Assembly (NCBI GenBank): GCA_015680685.1
Contig: MNCI01035712.1
Location: 1-64,000 of the forward strand
Length of the DNA stretch: 64,000 bases
Reading direction: 5' to 3'
From: Gnetum montanum
Taxonomy: Eukaryota; Streptophyta; Gnetopsida; Gnetales; Gnetaceae
Numbering within the stretch: the stretch's first letter is position 1; each line of letters starts with the position of its first letter. Below are positions 47,019-59,240 of this stretch, piece by piece. The translations under genes and the position numbers were made by a program. The notes under the pieces are model-generated. The model was not told the origin of the DNA. It did no database searches and saw nothing but the letters and a program-made list of their open reading frames with translations.

Positions 47019-48775
47019 CTGCAATCACAACATGATCAAGGATTAGCATTTGATGTGTAACTTTGAAACACTTGAGTACCTTATCTCTTTGGGTAAGTTA
47101 CACTTGGCTAAGTTATGATCATGGCAAGTTTGATTATTTTAATATTATTTCATCATTATTTCACTTTAGTGTCTACAAGAGTTCATTGGAAAGGTTTAAC
47201 TCTCATAAATTAGTGATTTTAATATTATTTTATTATTTATATCTTGTGGAAGTTAGAAAAAATTTAAAAATAAATTTCATCAAAAACCTAAGGTTTATGA
47301 TCCCCATGACATAGAGTTCACCTCTGGTAGCTACAAGACTAAGGAATGGGATTAATTACAAAGTAATTTAAAAGTTATGGGCTTTGGAAGATTCTAGGCT
47401 CTAAAAATTACAAAAAATCCTTCACCATTTAAGAGAAAATGACAAAAATTATCTAAGTATTGGATGCTATTTATAGAATTTTTGACTTGTGTCAATGGGA
47501 TCATGTCAACATAGCTGACTACATCAATGGGATCCTCTTGATGTAGTGAATAGAAAAAAATTTTAGCATTAAAAAATAAGGATAAAAAAAGAGTTTTAAC
47601 ATGAAATTAGAGTTTGAAAGAAGTCTAAGAAGCCTAGAACATGATGAAATGCATGAAGAGGGCTAGATAGTTGACAAAAGAGGAGATTTAATTGGGAGAA
47701 TAATGGAGAAATGCCATGAAGGAGCACACAATTGGACATAACTAATGTGGAGTACAAAATATTTCAATTTAGAAATGCCTAAGGAATGAGGAACTTAACT
47801 AGTCAAACCAAGGGGTATGCAAGTGGATCCTTCCCATAGCAGGCTCATGCCCTTGATGCCCTTGCATGCCCTCAAACTAAGGATTTTGTGGGCCCCATGG
47901 ATGAGTAATGGTTATGGTTAGTTAAGTACCAAATCACCAAAGAAACTATCTAAGAACTTTGATTCATCAAACTAAGACATTAAACAAAACATGAAAAGAG
48001 GAGGTGAGGTGAGATATGGAAAGCATAGATAGATGATGTGGAGAGCGGAATGGAGTCTAGTATCATGGTCACATAAATTTCCTTGTGGATTTTGGTGGTT
48101 AATATGACCCAATAACATCCATCCTTAGTCCAAATTAAAACCAACCACTTTCATTGACTTCACATTGATACTCTAATACTACTCCATCCATTCAAGGCAC
48201 AAGAATATTTCCATAGATCAACCACCATTCCTAAAAGAGAAGAAAAGAGGAGCAAAAAGTAAGATGAGATTCAGTTAGAAAAGACCATCAAACATGGTTA
48301 ACATGTCTTTCTGGTTCCATAATCAGTGCTTGTAGCTCGTTATTTTGCTAAGGGATGTACCTTAAATTCCCATTATTATAATTTTTTTAAACTTTTTTGG
48401 ATTTTTGGATGGGAACTACACCATGCAATGACTTAGCTTCCCATTATTGGTTGATAGTGGAATGATGAAAAATCCAAGAAAACTCTCTTGTAACCAAGAT
48501 GGTATGCAAGAACAAAGAGCATCAAATCCCCTTGAAGTCACATCCTTTTCTATCCATTTAATCCTTCCCAAGTTTGAAAACTACCAAGATCATAAGTTTT
48601 TTAAAAGTTTCATTTAAGAAGGGACCGCATATTTCCAAAATAAGGGAACACCATAGAGTTTTGTTGGTAGGTGGATGACATTACCTCACTACCTATTATC
48701 ATGAAAAATGAAACCACATCTTAGTTATCAATACCAAAATTCAAAGATAAAATCTAGACATTAGCAATTAAATAA
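47019..48775. other. Non-coding spacer of element E
   Basis: It contains an array-plus-TATA module (47467-47545), the conserved GTGGATCCTTCCCATAGCAGG block (47823-47880), and the GGTTCCATAATCAGTGCTTGTAGC block (about 48313). A block around CAAATCCCCTTGAAGTCACATCC (about 48523) is also shared with A, B and C. No enzyme motif found. Confidence 0.6.
47465..47548 (-). promoter_or_regulatory. Internal U3-like array and TATA box upstream of ORF3, element E
   Basis: The plus strand shows GTCAATGGGATCATGTCAAC (47491-47510) and CATCAATGGGATCC then TTGATGTAG (47522-47545), matching motifs in this element's own LTR U3. Downstream on minus is TTCTATAAATAGC (about 47467-47479), about 450 nt before the ORF3 ATG. 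Confidence 0.5.
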
Positions 48776-48899
48776 TATTATAGTACAAACCACCACGTCT
48801 TGGTAGCAATAAAGGAAAATAAAATAAGAAAAGCATAAAGAAATCTAAAATAAATAAAATAAAATATAGAAGAAAGTGTAAAATATTTAAGAAAGAGAA

Positions 48900-49596
48900 A
48901 AATATACTAAAAATGATCATAGCATAGCAGGTTTCACACACAACATCACATGATATCATGGCATAGTCAAGTTTGCACCCTATGGGACCCAGGACACATG
49001 GTGTCCAAACCACATTTTTCTCCTACTCTTGGCCCTATAAATACCCTAGTAAAAAACGCTCAAGGGGTTGGCTTTTTTGAAGGTTGGATTTTCTTGAAGT
49101 TGGCTTTGAAGATTGGCATCTAGTATTTTTGGCATTCTGGCTCTCTGGTGATTAGTTTTGGTAAAGAGACTAGCAAGCAAAAGGTTCGTGTTAGCAAGCT
49201 ATTGACTATAGTTTAAGGAGTTATGACCATACCGCTTCATTGTAAGTTGTGCCTATCCATGCTGTGCATCAATTGTATACCTTCAAACAAGAAAATATCA
49301 AGTCCCTCAATCTTGGGGTGGTGCAATTTCTCACTCAAGCTTTTTTCATTTCATTTCGCTATTATCATATTTTGCATTATTCCCTGTTAGTTTACATTTG
49401 TCACTTATTTCTTACAACATACCCAATGCCTTTGAAACAAACATTTATGAAATGTTGTTGTACACCGATTAAGTCCCTGTCTGATCAACCAAACTATTTA
49501 GGGAACCTTACTTCTATTTTTCTCCAACACGATCGTCGCATGGATCCAGGGTTAGGCTATACGCCTGGTGACCTCTCGGTGTTCCAGCCACTGACA
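48900..49596 (+). repeat. Putative 5' LTR of the Tat element
   Basis: The TATA box CTATAAATA at 49035-49043 follows GGGACCC...ACACATGG. Downstream AAGTCCCTGTCTGATCAACC...CTTCTATTTTTCT aligns with AAGTCCTAGTTTAATCAAC...CTTCCATTTTTTAG in the right LTR (60710-60765). It ends CCACTGACA. The left boundary is uncertain. Confidence 0.5.
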
Positions 49597-49600
49597 TTTT

Positions 49601-49620
49601 TGGTCGCTTCAAGAAGGGAC
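49601..49620 (+). promoter_or_regulatory. Possible primer-binding site of the Tat element
   Basis: TGGTCGCTTCAAGAAGGGAC just after the LTR end resembles the TGGCGACTCC(A/G)CTGGGGAC primer site (tRNA-Arg type) that I recall from Tat/Ogre elements. Match is partial. Confidence 0.35.
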
Positions 49621-52482
49621 TATCTCTGTCACTATCATTGCTACTGCTTCAATAGCCCTCTCACCTAACTCACAAAAATAGCATAGTAACATTAGTGTAA
49701 CATAATAAGAAAACATAAAAATTACAAACATAGAAAATTTAAAAACAAATGTATCTACACATGAACTAACCTACAACATCCATGTGTAAAGTTGATATCT
49801 TGAGATAGATTTTCTTGATGCCCACCTATCCAACTGTAGGGGTAGCCTCCTCTATTGGGCATGGCCTCTTGATCTTCATCTTGAAAGGTTCCATAGTTTC
49901 TATAATGTAACAGTTCTTCTTCTTTGCATCCCTAATAATGGTTGGGGGAAACTTGCCCACATTGTCATGAGAATAATGTAAATGTGACCTCCCCAGGTGG
50001 GCTTTGGTCATAACTAAGTATGACTCATCAATTCCCTCTGGGGGCTCCTATGTGCAAGTGGTTGCAAACAAGTGCCTAACCCAAGGCTTGGATAGTTGCT
50101 CATGATCCTACACTACCCAGTGCCCCCTATCCTAGACCACCAAGAACTCCATGAACCTTTGTAGATACGTTGCAAAGAATGTGAAGTGCACGTGAGACCT
50201 TTCCTGGAGGATGTAGTGAAATCTAGTGATCCTAGCTTGTAATCCAATAGTGAGAAAGGAGGCCCATTTAAACCTTGTGCCCTTCTCCAATACCTTCCTA
50301 ATCACTTGTGGCTACTCCACCCCAAGGATTTTTCCTTGCGAGAACAACTTTAGAGAGGCACAAGCATGAAAAAGAGGGTAGAGCTTCTGAACATCAAGCA
50401 CACACACATCTTTCACCATGATGCCTTTGTAAGATCAGGTGGTTCCCAGCCACTCAACCTCTCCTTTTCAATCCATCTCTCTATTGGCCTTGTCAATGAC
50501 CAATGGGCCCTTAGAGGGGAGGCCAAAGAGGTCGACAAAGAAGGCATCACTAAGGTCTAGGACTACCTTCACTTCATGCATGTGAGTGACGAAGTGATGG
50601 GAATCATTGTTGAAGGAGTCTATAATGGTAACCATCTCAGCCATTGGAATGCTAGGGCTAAGGGCTAGGAAAAGGTCCATCAGCCTAGCATGCATGAGCT
50701 GATTGGTCAACACATCTGAGGCCCAATGGCACAACCAATGCTATGCCCCCTCTACATCAATGTACTTCATTATGAGGGTGGCCTTGTTGTGGCCTATGAT
50801 GACTACTGTCACCTCTTTTAAAGTAACTATAGCTATAACATAGGTAGAATTAACATTGGCATTATGTAAGGAAAATCAATGAGTGTATGTGAGCAAGCTT
50901 AAAATCTAAATGCACAAATGCTTACATGGAACAAATGGTATGCAAGGTAGTGGTGGTAGTGCAACCAACTCCTCAAAGTTGGGCTTGCCACAATCCCATC
51001 CCTCATCAAGCTAATCAAGGATCTTGCACCACTCAAATGCCTTTGGGTACTAAGTGGATTATTTCTTTAAATATTCTCCCACCTACTCAAGCACGGCCTT
51101 CCAAAAGTTCATACTAGAGAAGAACACCTCTAAGGTAGTGCAAGTCAAGGTAAGAGCCTCTAACTCATCATGAAGCTTCTAATCATCAACTTTAAATTTG
51201 GGATAAAGCATAAGCACTTATCAGTTATCAAATATAACATGGGCCAATAACAAGAAACATAACATAAAATCATGGAAGTGCTCACCCTCCTACATAGTAT
51301 ATGATGGCAGGTGGATTCTAAAACACTGTATGTACACATAGAGCTATGAAGAGGGTGTTGCTTCTGCTATAATAGGAAAACTCTGACATCCCCCAAATCT
51401 TGGATAGGTGATGGGAGCACCTGGGGCCTCACCTCGAACCACCTACTCTATCATCATTAATCGTGGGCTCATCATACATGAACCTTAGTATGTCCCGGTT
51501 GGCCCTGGGTAGCATTGTCTCAGTGATGGTGGTTGCAACCTCCACTGCTAAGTATGACCACATGATCACACTGAAGTGTTGTAGTAGGAATGCTAGGAAC
51601 TCGAATGCCCCTAGCCAAAACCATACCACCTAGTTATCCAACTTCATATCTGGTGCAGGTATGTTGGGCACTGGCTCACTCATGTAGCAAAGGATGTCAA
51701 CAAGCTCCATGATTATCAAGATGGGCTTTAATAATACCCTGTGATCACACAAATGACAAACACATTATTATTACACAATAGATGCATTTTGTCAAAAATT
51801 TATTAATTTACACTTAGCAAAAATTAGCATGGCATAGCATAACCTAAAAGATATATATCCTAGGGCACCTTAGGCCTCATTGGTATAGGATGTCAACAAA
51901 CACATTTGATGCACATGGTACTCATTGGGGTATAGCATGTTAGCATAACATTATCATTTCATTTTACATGTGTGCATGTCTCACATTATTGGTTCACCTG
52001 CGTTAGTAATTTGGCATTATTTTGGTTTGCAAGATTGATAGTATCACAGTTTTCAGCATTGTTTACATTTAGCAAAATTTTTCAAATTTTTTCTAACTCT
52101 AGGAAACATAGTCCAAAGAGTCCCAGAAAAAATTCTAACTCTAGGGTATCTCCGAGAGCATAGCCCAGAAATGCAGAAAAATTACTAATTGTTGCTGATG
52201 TAGCCCCTAGAGACTTCAAAAAAATTTTAAAAAAATCTAACTACTGGCTATGCTCTAGGAGTGTAGCCTCCAAAAAATTTAAAATCTTCTACCAAAAAAG
52301 AAACTAATTGTTTGACACGACATGTTATGCACTCTACACTAATCGACACCATGGTCACCATTCCTATGGCTATGCTGCCAAACCCCTACTCCATTGGCCA
52401 TGACTTCCTTGGTTATGGCTACCACATCATGGCCCTTGCCTTATCCCCATGCAATGGGCTACCTTGACTATTGTTGATGCTT

Positions 52483-52484
<2 letters not shown>

Positions 52485-52551
<67 letters not shown>

Positions 52552-52559
52552 ACCCCCCC
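52485..52559. repeat. Poly-C run of about 70 bases
   Basis: Nearly pure C with one A, ending directly at an N gap. Most likely a sequencing or assembly artefact. Confidence 0.85.
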
Positions 52560-52839
52560 NNNNNNNNNNNNNNNNNNNNNNNNNNNNNNNNNNNNNNNNN
52601 NNNNNNNNNNNNNNNNNNNNNNNNNNNNNNNNNNNNNNNNNNNNNNNNNNNNNNNNNNNNNNNNNNNNNNNNNNNNNNNNNNNNNNNNNNNNNNNNNNNN
52701 NNNNNNNNNNNNNNNNNNNNNNNNNNNNNNNNNNNNNNNNNNNNNNNNNNNNNNNNNNNNNNNNNNNNNNNNNNNNNNNNNNNNNNNNNNNNNNNNNNNN
52801 NNNNNNNNNNNNNNNNNNNNNNNNNNNNNNNNNNNNNNN
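52560..52839. other. Assembly gap (280 N)
   Basis: Unknown bases within the antisense ORF region. Confidence 1.
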
Positions 52840-53814
52840 CTATGGCCCCTGCCAAGGTAGGGTGCCATCCACAAAGCCTAAAATCCCACGCCCCAATGCC
52901 TAAGCACTAGAAACCAAAAAATAAAATGCAAAGAAATGGAAAAGGGGGTGAGCATAGTTAGGTGTACCTTGTAGTTGGTGGCACTCTCCTCTCCTCCATG
53001 CATGCCCATGGTAGGCACTCCAGGACTCACTCTCCCTCCTCCATGTTGACTAAGTCGAGGTGCTAAGATCCATGTTTGTGTGACATTGTTGGCAAACTAT
53101 GCTCTTGCATTCATGCTCTGGAAATTCATTTTCACTTTTGACAATGATAATTTTCCAAATGGTAAAATCCACTTATATATCCCTGGGGACAACTTAAATC
53201 TTTATGTACCTAGGGCTATGCTCAATAGTACCAAGCCTAGTTAGGTGTGAGCATAATCATTAGAGTTAGAAAAATTTTAAATTTTTCTTATCACCCAGTG
53301 AGCATCCTGACCAATTTTTCTTTCCTGATGCATCAAACCTCATTCCAATAATTCATTTGGTGCATCCAACCATCTACTATGATGTTAATTTACCATTTCA
53401 TTATTCACTATTATATTAAACTGGTGTTTCACCATCTACTACGACATTAACCTAACACCCAATAGCTTGTTAAGTCCTTAAATTGGCAATCCCATGGCTT
53501 GTTGAGGCTTGAAATTGGCCCATGCATTCTTTACTTTCAAAATTGCAATTACATACTTCGGTAGAATTTTATTGCATTATTTCCTTTAATTGTGCATATT
53601 TCTTTCATTAAGATAGGTTTGGCTTGATATTTATTGGGTTGTTTCTATAGGATTATTGTAGGATTCACAACATGACTATGTATAAGCACCTTCATTCTCC
53701 TCTTGTCCTCATTGGGCCACATGGTGATCTTACACAATGCATCGATCCTCAAGCCTAAACCTTGAGCCTATAGCCTACGATGGATATATAACATCCATGG
53801 AGGCACCACTAGAA

Positions 53815-56800
53815 TAGCCAGACCATCTACTTAAGCCTCTAGATCTAGAGGTAGATGATGTCATGGAGGATCCTCTAATTGAAAACCTCATAGAAACATC
53901 TAGTGGCAAGGTGAAAACATTGAAACTTAGTTCTTTGTTAGATCCTCAACATGCCCATAACATCGCAAAAGTACTTAATGAAAAAATCAAGGCATTCACG
54001 TGGTCTTATGGAGACATGTCAGGCCTAGATCCTTGTGTAGTGTGACATAATATAATCCTCTATCTCAACATGAAACCAGTCAAACAAAAAGCCTGTAAGG
54101 TTAGGCTTAAGGTGGCATTGGTAGTCTGCAATGAAATCACCCAGCTCTATAAAGCTGGTTTCATCTAGGCAATTGACTACACTGATTGGGTCTCCAACAT
54201 AATTATTGTCCCTATGAAAAATAGAAGTATATGTATTTGCGTAGACTTCTAGGACCTGAACAACGCGACCATTAGAGATGACCTCCCATTTCCTAGTATT
54301 GATCAATTGGTTGATACCATGGATAGTCATGCCTTGTTATCCTTTATGGAAGGATTCTTGGGGTACAACTAGATTCAAATCAACCTAGACCACTAGCTTA
54401 GTACTATCTTCATGACTCCTTGGGGTACATTTTGCTACACCATGATGCCCTTTGGACTTAAGAACACAAGAGCAACTTATCAATAAGCCATGACATACAT
54501 CTTTAGCCATTACTTGTTAGGTCTACTCAATGATTTCTTGGGTGATATAGCAATTAAATCCAAGGCATCACACAACCATGTAGATGATTTAGATCTTGTG
54601 CTCAAATGTTACCTGAAGCATGAACTTAGGCTAAATCCTAAGAAATATGTCATCAGTGTCAAAACAGGTCACATGCTAGGTTTCATAATATCTGAAGTAG
54701 GAATACGCATAAACCTTAATAAGCTTAAGATAATTATCAAGTTAGCACCACTAGCCAACCTTAAGGATCTATGAGGTTTACAAGGAATATTGTAATTCAT
54801 ACGCTAGTTTATTGCACAATTGACTAACAAGTTGTAGCCAATGCAACACTTGCTCAAAAAGGATGTCCATTTTGAGTAGATAGCTCAATGCCAAGAGGCA
54901 TTTAACCTTAAATAAGAGCTAGCTTAACTTCCAATGGTCTACCTCCACAAGGAGATAAACCATTCTACATCTACCTTGCTACCTTTGACATGATGGTACC
55001 AAGGTCCTGGTGTATTACCTAATCCATGCATTAGTGGCCTACAAAGTAAAGTACAATGATGTGGAAAATACTTGTGTCACCTTAGTCTTTTCACTTAAGA
55101 AGTAGAGACATTATCTTTTCCGTAGCCAAGTAAATGTCATCTACAAAAGCAATGTACTCTGAGCTATTATAATAAATATCTATGAGAGTAGTCACATAGC
55201 ACGTTGGAAAGTAATAACTATGGAGTTTGACCTACATTACATTACAAAAAAATCAACCAAAGGTCAAGCAATAGCCACACAGCTTACGACTTCCCCAATT
55301 AACAAACAATCAATGATAGATCCAAAATTTCCAAATGAACATGTCACTAGCATAAGCCAAGTGCCTGAAAAATTTGAGGCATTGTTACACTTTGATGATG
55401 CTTCAACCTCCCAAGGGGGTAGTACTACTGTTGTAATCAGATTCCCCTCTAGGGATATCTAACCCTTCACATATCATTTTGCATTTCCTTGTACTAACAA
55501 CATGACATAGTATGAGGATCTTCTCTAGGGTATCTTAGCAGCTCGCAACCTAGAGATACAAAACCTAGTAATCCAAGTAGGTTCACAATTAGTTGTCAAC
55601 CAAGTCATAGAGGTTTATGCTTGCAAAGCCCAATACTTGAAGCCTTATTGTGACTTGGCAAAGCAATTTCTCAAGAAATTTGTAACTATTGATGTTTAGC
55701 ATATCCCATACAACAAAAACTTCATTGCCGATGTATTAGCTATCTTAGCCTTAAGGATAGCACTTGAAATGTTTTGCATATTGCCCATTGTAGTGGCAAT
55801 TTACAATGTACTTGTCACATAAGCAAAAAAACATTGCATCCATCACCACAGTAAGCATGACCCACGTAATAGAGTGGTATGATGACATCAAGTCATACCT
55901 TCTACAAGGTGAACCTCCATAGCATCTAACCACTACCCAAAAGGATGTAGTGTGAAAGCAATTATGGCAGTATGTCATCATGGGTGATAGCACACTATGC
56001 CACTAATTCTATGATGGCATACTGCTAACATGCGTTAGTAACAACAAAGCATAGATGATCATTGAACAAGTCCACAAGGGACTCTACGGAGGCCACATAG
56101 CACCCAAGGTAATGGTAGCAAAAATCAAATGCTTAGGCTACTATTGGCCTTACATGGAGCATGATTGCATTTCCAAGGTCAAGACATATGACACATGTTA
56201 ATGGCATCGTAACGTAATGCATGTGCCACCCACTAAGCTACATACAACATAGATCATGTGGTCATTCCGATGTTAGGGGTTGGACATCATAGGATCAATA
56301 ATGCCTATGTCCTCTATAGGGCTTAGTTTCATCATAACTGCCACTAAGTATTTTATGAATAGGACTAAAGCTATTCTTCTTAGAAGGACTACATTGCAAC
56401 AAGTTTGTAAATTCATACTTGATAACATAGTGTCCCATTTTGGTCTGCCTATGACCATTGTCACAGACAATGAGCCATAATTTAGTAATGCTAAGACTGA
56501 TGCCTTTTGCAAGTGCCTTGAAATCAAACATTTCTTTTCATCACCATACTACCCATAAGTGAATGGCCAAGTAGAGGCCACAAACAAGGTCATCATCAAT
56601 ATTCTAAAGAATATGCTTTATAGTAGCAAAAGATGATGGCATGAGTAGCTGATCTATGCACTCTAGGCCTATCGTAGAACATTGTGAATTGCAATAGGTA
56701 AGATGCCATACAGTCTAGTTTATGGATCTGAAGCCATCTTTCCTCTTGAATTGTAGTTCCCATAATAGGTCCCATCACTCTATGTAATCCTCTCAAGCTT

Positions 56801-57000
56801 CCTCAATGAGGCTCAAAACAATGAGTTGAGAACCATCAACCTTGACTCGATAGAGGAGGAGTGCATGCAACTTCTTGGTTAAATCAAGTGGTACTAGGAA
56901 ACGCCATGGCAAAAGTAATGTCATAATTAGCATTAACACCCAATCAAGGAAGGGTACTTGGGAACTTGTGGATAAATTCTTAGCTAACTAGGAAGGACCT
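53815..57000 (+). pseudogene. pol of the Tat element: RT, RNase H, aRNase H, integrase
   Basis: Pre-RT EDPLIENLIETSSG and DPQHAHNIAKVLNEKI (53863-54040). RT (54070-54780): KPVKQKACKVRLKV, EITQLYKAGFI, NIIIVPMKN, ICVDF*DLNNA, DDLPFPSIDQLVD, MTPWGTFCYTMMPFGL; the YVDD box reads FLGD (NDFLGDIAIKSK), so it is dead. RNase H remnant ends SSHIARWKVITMEFDLHYIT (about 55180-55250). Archaeal-like RNase H (55390-55745): LLHFDDASTSQGGSTTVV, EDLL*GILAARNLEIQNL, SQLVVNQVIEVYACKAQYLK, DLAKQFLKKFVTIDV, IPYNKNFIADVLAILAL. Integrase (56000-56870): VHKGLYGGHIAPK zinc-binding part, GLDIIGS, IVTDNEP*FSNA and NGQVEATNK, giving D, D, E intact. At least fifteen stops or shifts. Confidence 0.85.
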
Positions 57001-57159
57001 TTCTTGGTCATTAAGGCTTGCAGCAACAGAGCATTCAAGCTTGTTGATCATGATAGCAACAAATTTGCCAATTTGGTAAACCACTCATACCTAAATTCAT
57101 ACTATACCTAGTACATAGCATTGCATAAATGACAAAGCAAGGTAATCAAAAGTCTTCTA

Positions 57160-57660
57160 TGACTATAAACTAGCATAGAAAATTTACTATGACTATAAAC
57201 TAGCATAGAAATTCTACTACAACTATAAATTGGCATAGATAGTCTGCTATGACTATAAACTAGCATAGATTAGTCTACTATGACTATAAACTGGCATGAA
57301 TAATCTACTACAACTATAAACTAGCAAAGTCACATCCACTAAGATGCTAAACTGGCACAACAATAGTCTGCTATGACTATAAATTGGAATAAATCATCCT
57401 TGGGCCACAATGCTAAAATTGGCACCCACAGTATTTGTTCACCATGATGCTTAAATTAGCACAACTCATCCTTGTGGCATAATGTTAAATTGACATAACA
57501 TCCATCATTTGCTACGATGTTAAACTAGCACACAATAGTTTACTAAGACTATAAACTAGCACATCATAATCTACCATGACATTAAATTAGGTTCATAGCT
57601 GGCTAGGACCCTAAACTAACATATCATGAGGTTTACCAAGACCTTAAACTAGGTTCACAG
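57160..57660. repeat. Tandem array of about 30-35 bp units
   Basis: Around a dozen imperfect copies of CTACTATGACTATAAACTAGCATAGA, drifting rightwards to variants with CATCCACTAAGATGCTAAACTGGCAC and TTAAACTAGGTTCACAGC. It lies between integrase and the 3' LTR, a known position for tandem arrays in Tat elements. Confidence 0.8.
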
Positions 57661-59240
57661 CTTGACACACATAGCTCAACAAACATAGTTCTACGTGCAA
57701 GAAAGCATGAATACTTTTGATCCTTCATCATTTTCCAACACCTCATGGCCAAGGTGGGGTGGGGCATTACAGTTCCAGAATGGAATTCACATCATCAAGA
57801 GAGGCCCCTTGAAAATTTGTAGTGTTACCACCCCTGGTATTTTGTTGATCCTCCAGAAATGCATTTTGGAATTTTGCTAACCTTCTGAAGCTCCTACCAT
57901 TATCATCAGTATCAACCCCAGGTTGCACCAATAACATTGCTGACCTTGGGTATTTCATTATTGGTTGGAGTTCTCACAGTCAGCACAATCCTAGCATTAG
58001 GGCCTTGATCATCTTGCTTACTTCATTAGGCTCTTTCCATTACTTGAGTACTTGCCTTTGGTATGATTGCTAGAGCTTTTGTAGCTCTCTCACTCTGGCA
58101 GCTGTACTAGTTTTCTTACACTAGCAATGCAAGCTCTTACAACTAGTCAAGCACTTGTAGCACTTGTAGCATCCTCACTGCCAACAATTTTCTCTCATCT
58201 TGTATTGTATGGTTGCTTTTCTTGCTTTCTCTATGTTGTGTTTGCAAGATGAAGCCCTGGAGGCAGTCAAGCAAAGATGCATCTCTTCATAGTAGCAAGA
58301 TGCAACATCGCTCCGATGTGCATGATTAGGCTAGCTAAACTACTTAAGACTGCACATCCCTATAACCCTACTTTAGCTCACTTACATTTACCCCTTTTGC
58401 CTTACATTTCCCTACTTTCCTCTGCATCACCAAGTTTGCAACCCCTCTTATGCACATGGCACCCTCTTTGTGGAAACCATAGAACCCATAGAAAATGTAA
58501 TGCAACTCATCCTATGAGGAGCCTTTGTAGGTTGGTCAAAGCCCAAGCAGATGTAATGCAAGTCATCCCCAAGAGGAAACACCTATCCTACAGATGTAAC
58601 ATAGTTTCCTAAAGTAAACTTGATTAGGTGGCACGTAGCCCACCTGATGAAAAGCATCTTGTAGCTAGCATCTTGCAATGTGCAGAACCCAAAGCAGGTT
58701 CACCTTGCAGTCAAAAATGGGGTAAAAAAGGTCCCCAAGCATAACTAGCAAAGCTACAATTTCGTAACTAGTCCAACCCTAAATGCACATTGACCTTCTC
58801 ACAAGTACTTTGATGAGAGGTCATAATTTTAGGGGCAAATTTTTCTAGTACCATGGATGCTGACTCTCTCATAAGCACTCCAACGAGAGGTCATTGTTTT
58901 GTTGACAAGCCATCTTAGTGCCATGATCCTCGTCAGCCATGTTGACTCTACATCTTGTAGTGAGATGCATTGTTTGCATCTCATTCCCTTTTTACCTCTT
59001 AGTACACTTCCTACATCCTTTATCCCTAGCAAAAAATTATCCCTAGCACTCTTGAGCATGGTGAAGTGACATTTGGTTGGGTACTGATGAGTGATGTTGG
59101 TGCTAGGCCTGCCATGATGTTTTGCATTCTTTGTTGATGTTTCTCAAGCCACTCCTCCAAACATCAGCAAAGAGGGATAAATGAAATAGCATCAAATTTG
59201 GGCTCCCAAGTCTTAACCGCAAATTTGTCTAAGTATCAAA
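57661..59240. other. Non-coding part before the right Tat LTR
   Basis: No recognised domain. A short direct repeat pair built on GACTCTCTCATAAGCACTCCAACGAGAGGTCAT (58860) and GACCTTCTCACAAGTACTTTGATGAGAGGTCAT (58792) is visible. Confidence 0.45.

Larger units (their letters stand above)
43165..48775 (-). mobile_element. Element E: Athila-like element, 3' two thirds
   Basis: The 3' LTR (43165-43994), polypurine side (TATCCCCATGACTAAATG), full-length ORF3 (47018-44247) and spacer to about 48775 are collinear with elements B and A. Homology to element A's spacer (at about 7290) stops near 48775, where Tat-type sequence begins. Gag, primer site and 5' LTR are missing. Confidence 0.75.
49826..53075 (-). 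pseudogene. Antisense ORF region of the Tat element (plant-mobile-domain-like)
   Basis: On the minus strand, opposite to pol, lie pieces of a decayed protein: a possible N-terminus near 53070 (translated from CATGGATCTTAGCACC onward) with a donor-like GGTACACC near 52970; a hydrophobic FWLGAFEFLAFLLQHF segment (51429-51629); then at 50468-50734 DSFNNDSHHFVTHMHEV, DLSDAFFVDLFGLPSKGPLV, which follows the pattern W..ES..F....GE...TL.DV..L.GLP..G of the plant mobile domain; and 49826-50011 with KIKRPCPIEE. Antisense ORFs are known in Tat elements, usually downstream of integrase, so a place before pol is odd. Stops throughout, and a 280-N gap interrupts it. Confidence 0.4.

Noticed and set aside
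52419-52910. Poly-proline or poly-glycine ORFs
   Set aside because: Produced by the poly-C run and the N gap.
57160-57660. CRISPR-like regular repeats
   Set aside because: Plant DNA inside a Tat element; units are contiguous and imperfect with no unique spacers.
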